DNA of 32,202 bases from positions 1 through 32,202 of the forward strand of contig JAFYNK010000008.1 of NCBI GenBank assembly GCA_017548125.1, given 5' to 3'. How positions within the stretch are numbered: position 1 is the stretch's first letter; the number at the start of each line of letters is the position of its first letter. Source of the stretch: Bacteroidales bacterium (GTDB lineage: Bacteria; Bacteroidota; Bacteroidia; Bacteroidales; F082). The translations under genes and the position numbers were made by a program. The notes under the pieces were generated by a model that did not search any database, was not told where the DNA came from, and worked only from the letters and a program-made list of their open reading frames with translations. Below, piece after piece: positions 32,175 through 32,202 of the stretch.

Positions 32175-32202
32175 ATTCTCGGCGACTTGGTGACTTGGTG
32201 TC
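32122..32202 (+). repeat. 8-bp repeat with inverted partner at the regulator 5' end
   Basis: Units gagtcgcc, gagatact, gagactcc and gaggtcgt (32122-32153) are followed by an inverted arm with cgacttgg and tgacttgg near 32183-32198, running to the window edge. The same units occur near 8422-8461. Confidence 0.7.

Overview
The window looks like a chromosomal stretch from an uncultured member of the Bacteroidales (Bacteroidota). Five things point there: a repeated TAnnTTTG -7 promoter box upstream of many genes; absence of clear Shine-Dalgarno sequences; secreted proteins ending in type IX secretion (T9SS) sorting domains; a porG-like gene beside uppS, bamA and two ompH genes, as in Porphyromonas; and Bacteroidota-type OstA/LptD, MCE and DUF3244 proteins. 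No rRNA, tRNA, phage, IS or CRISPR was seen. No gene-free stretch exceeds about 240 bases.

Layout. 1-1527: a 138-bp repeat and an AAA/DUF4143 ATPase gene. 1602-6774 (+): a biotin carboxylase, an acyl-CoA dehydrogenase, phosphate butyryltransferase and butyrate kinase, probably one operon making butyrate or a branched short-chain acid with ATP recovery, closed by a strong terminator. 6923-13310: LPS-transport and envelope genes, with amidase, MCE protein and OstA-like protein on the minus strand diverging from LptD on the plus strand. An inverted copy of the 138-bp repeat follows LptD. 13527-14321: a small T9SS cargo protein. 14473-20011 (-): porG, uppS, bamA and two ompH chaperones (T9SS, lipid carrier and outer-membrane assembly). 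20117-24478 (-): nadK, a BamA/TamA-like barrel, rsgA and dprA. 24714-25064: a four-helix-bundle (S23-like) gene between two blocks of 9-bp repeats. 25282-27208 (+): a glycosyltransferase and lgt. 27302-32174 (-): an accessory block with a membrane TPR regulator (cut by the window end), a DUF3244 secreted protein, a lipoprotein and a T9SS-sorted protein.

The gene content is mostly housekeeping plus energy metabolism. The most unusual signal is in the DNA between and across genes. At least a dozen short tandem repeats have strict periods of 7, 8 or 9 bp and belong to several unrelated sequence families. They often touch or supply the stop or start codon of the neighbouring gene, and in the TPR regulator a palindromic pair of such repeats is translated in frame. 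The near-identical 138-bp inverted repeat, 13 kb apart around essential envelope genes, is the second notable structure.
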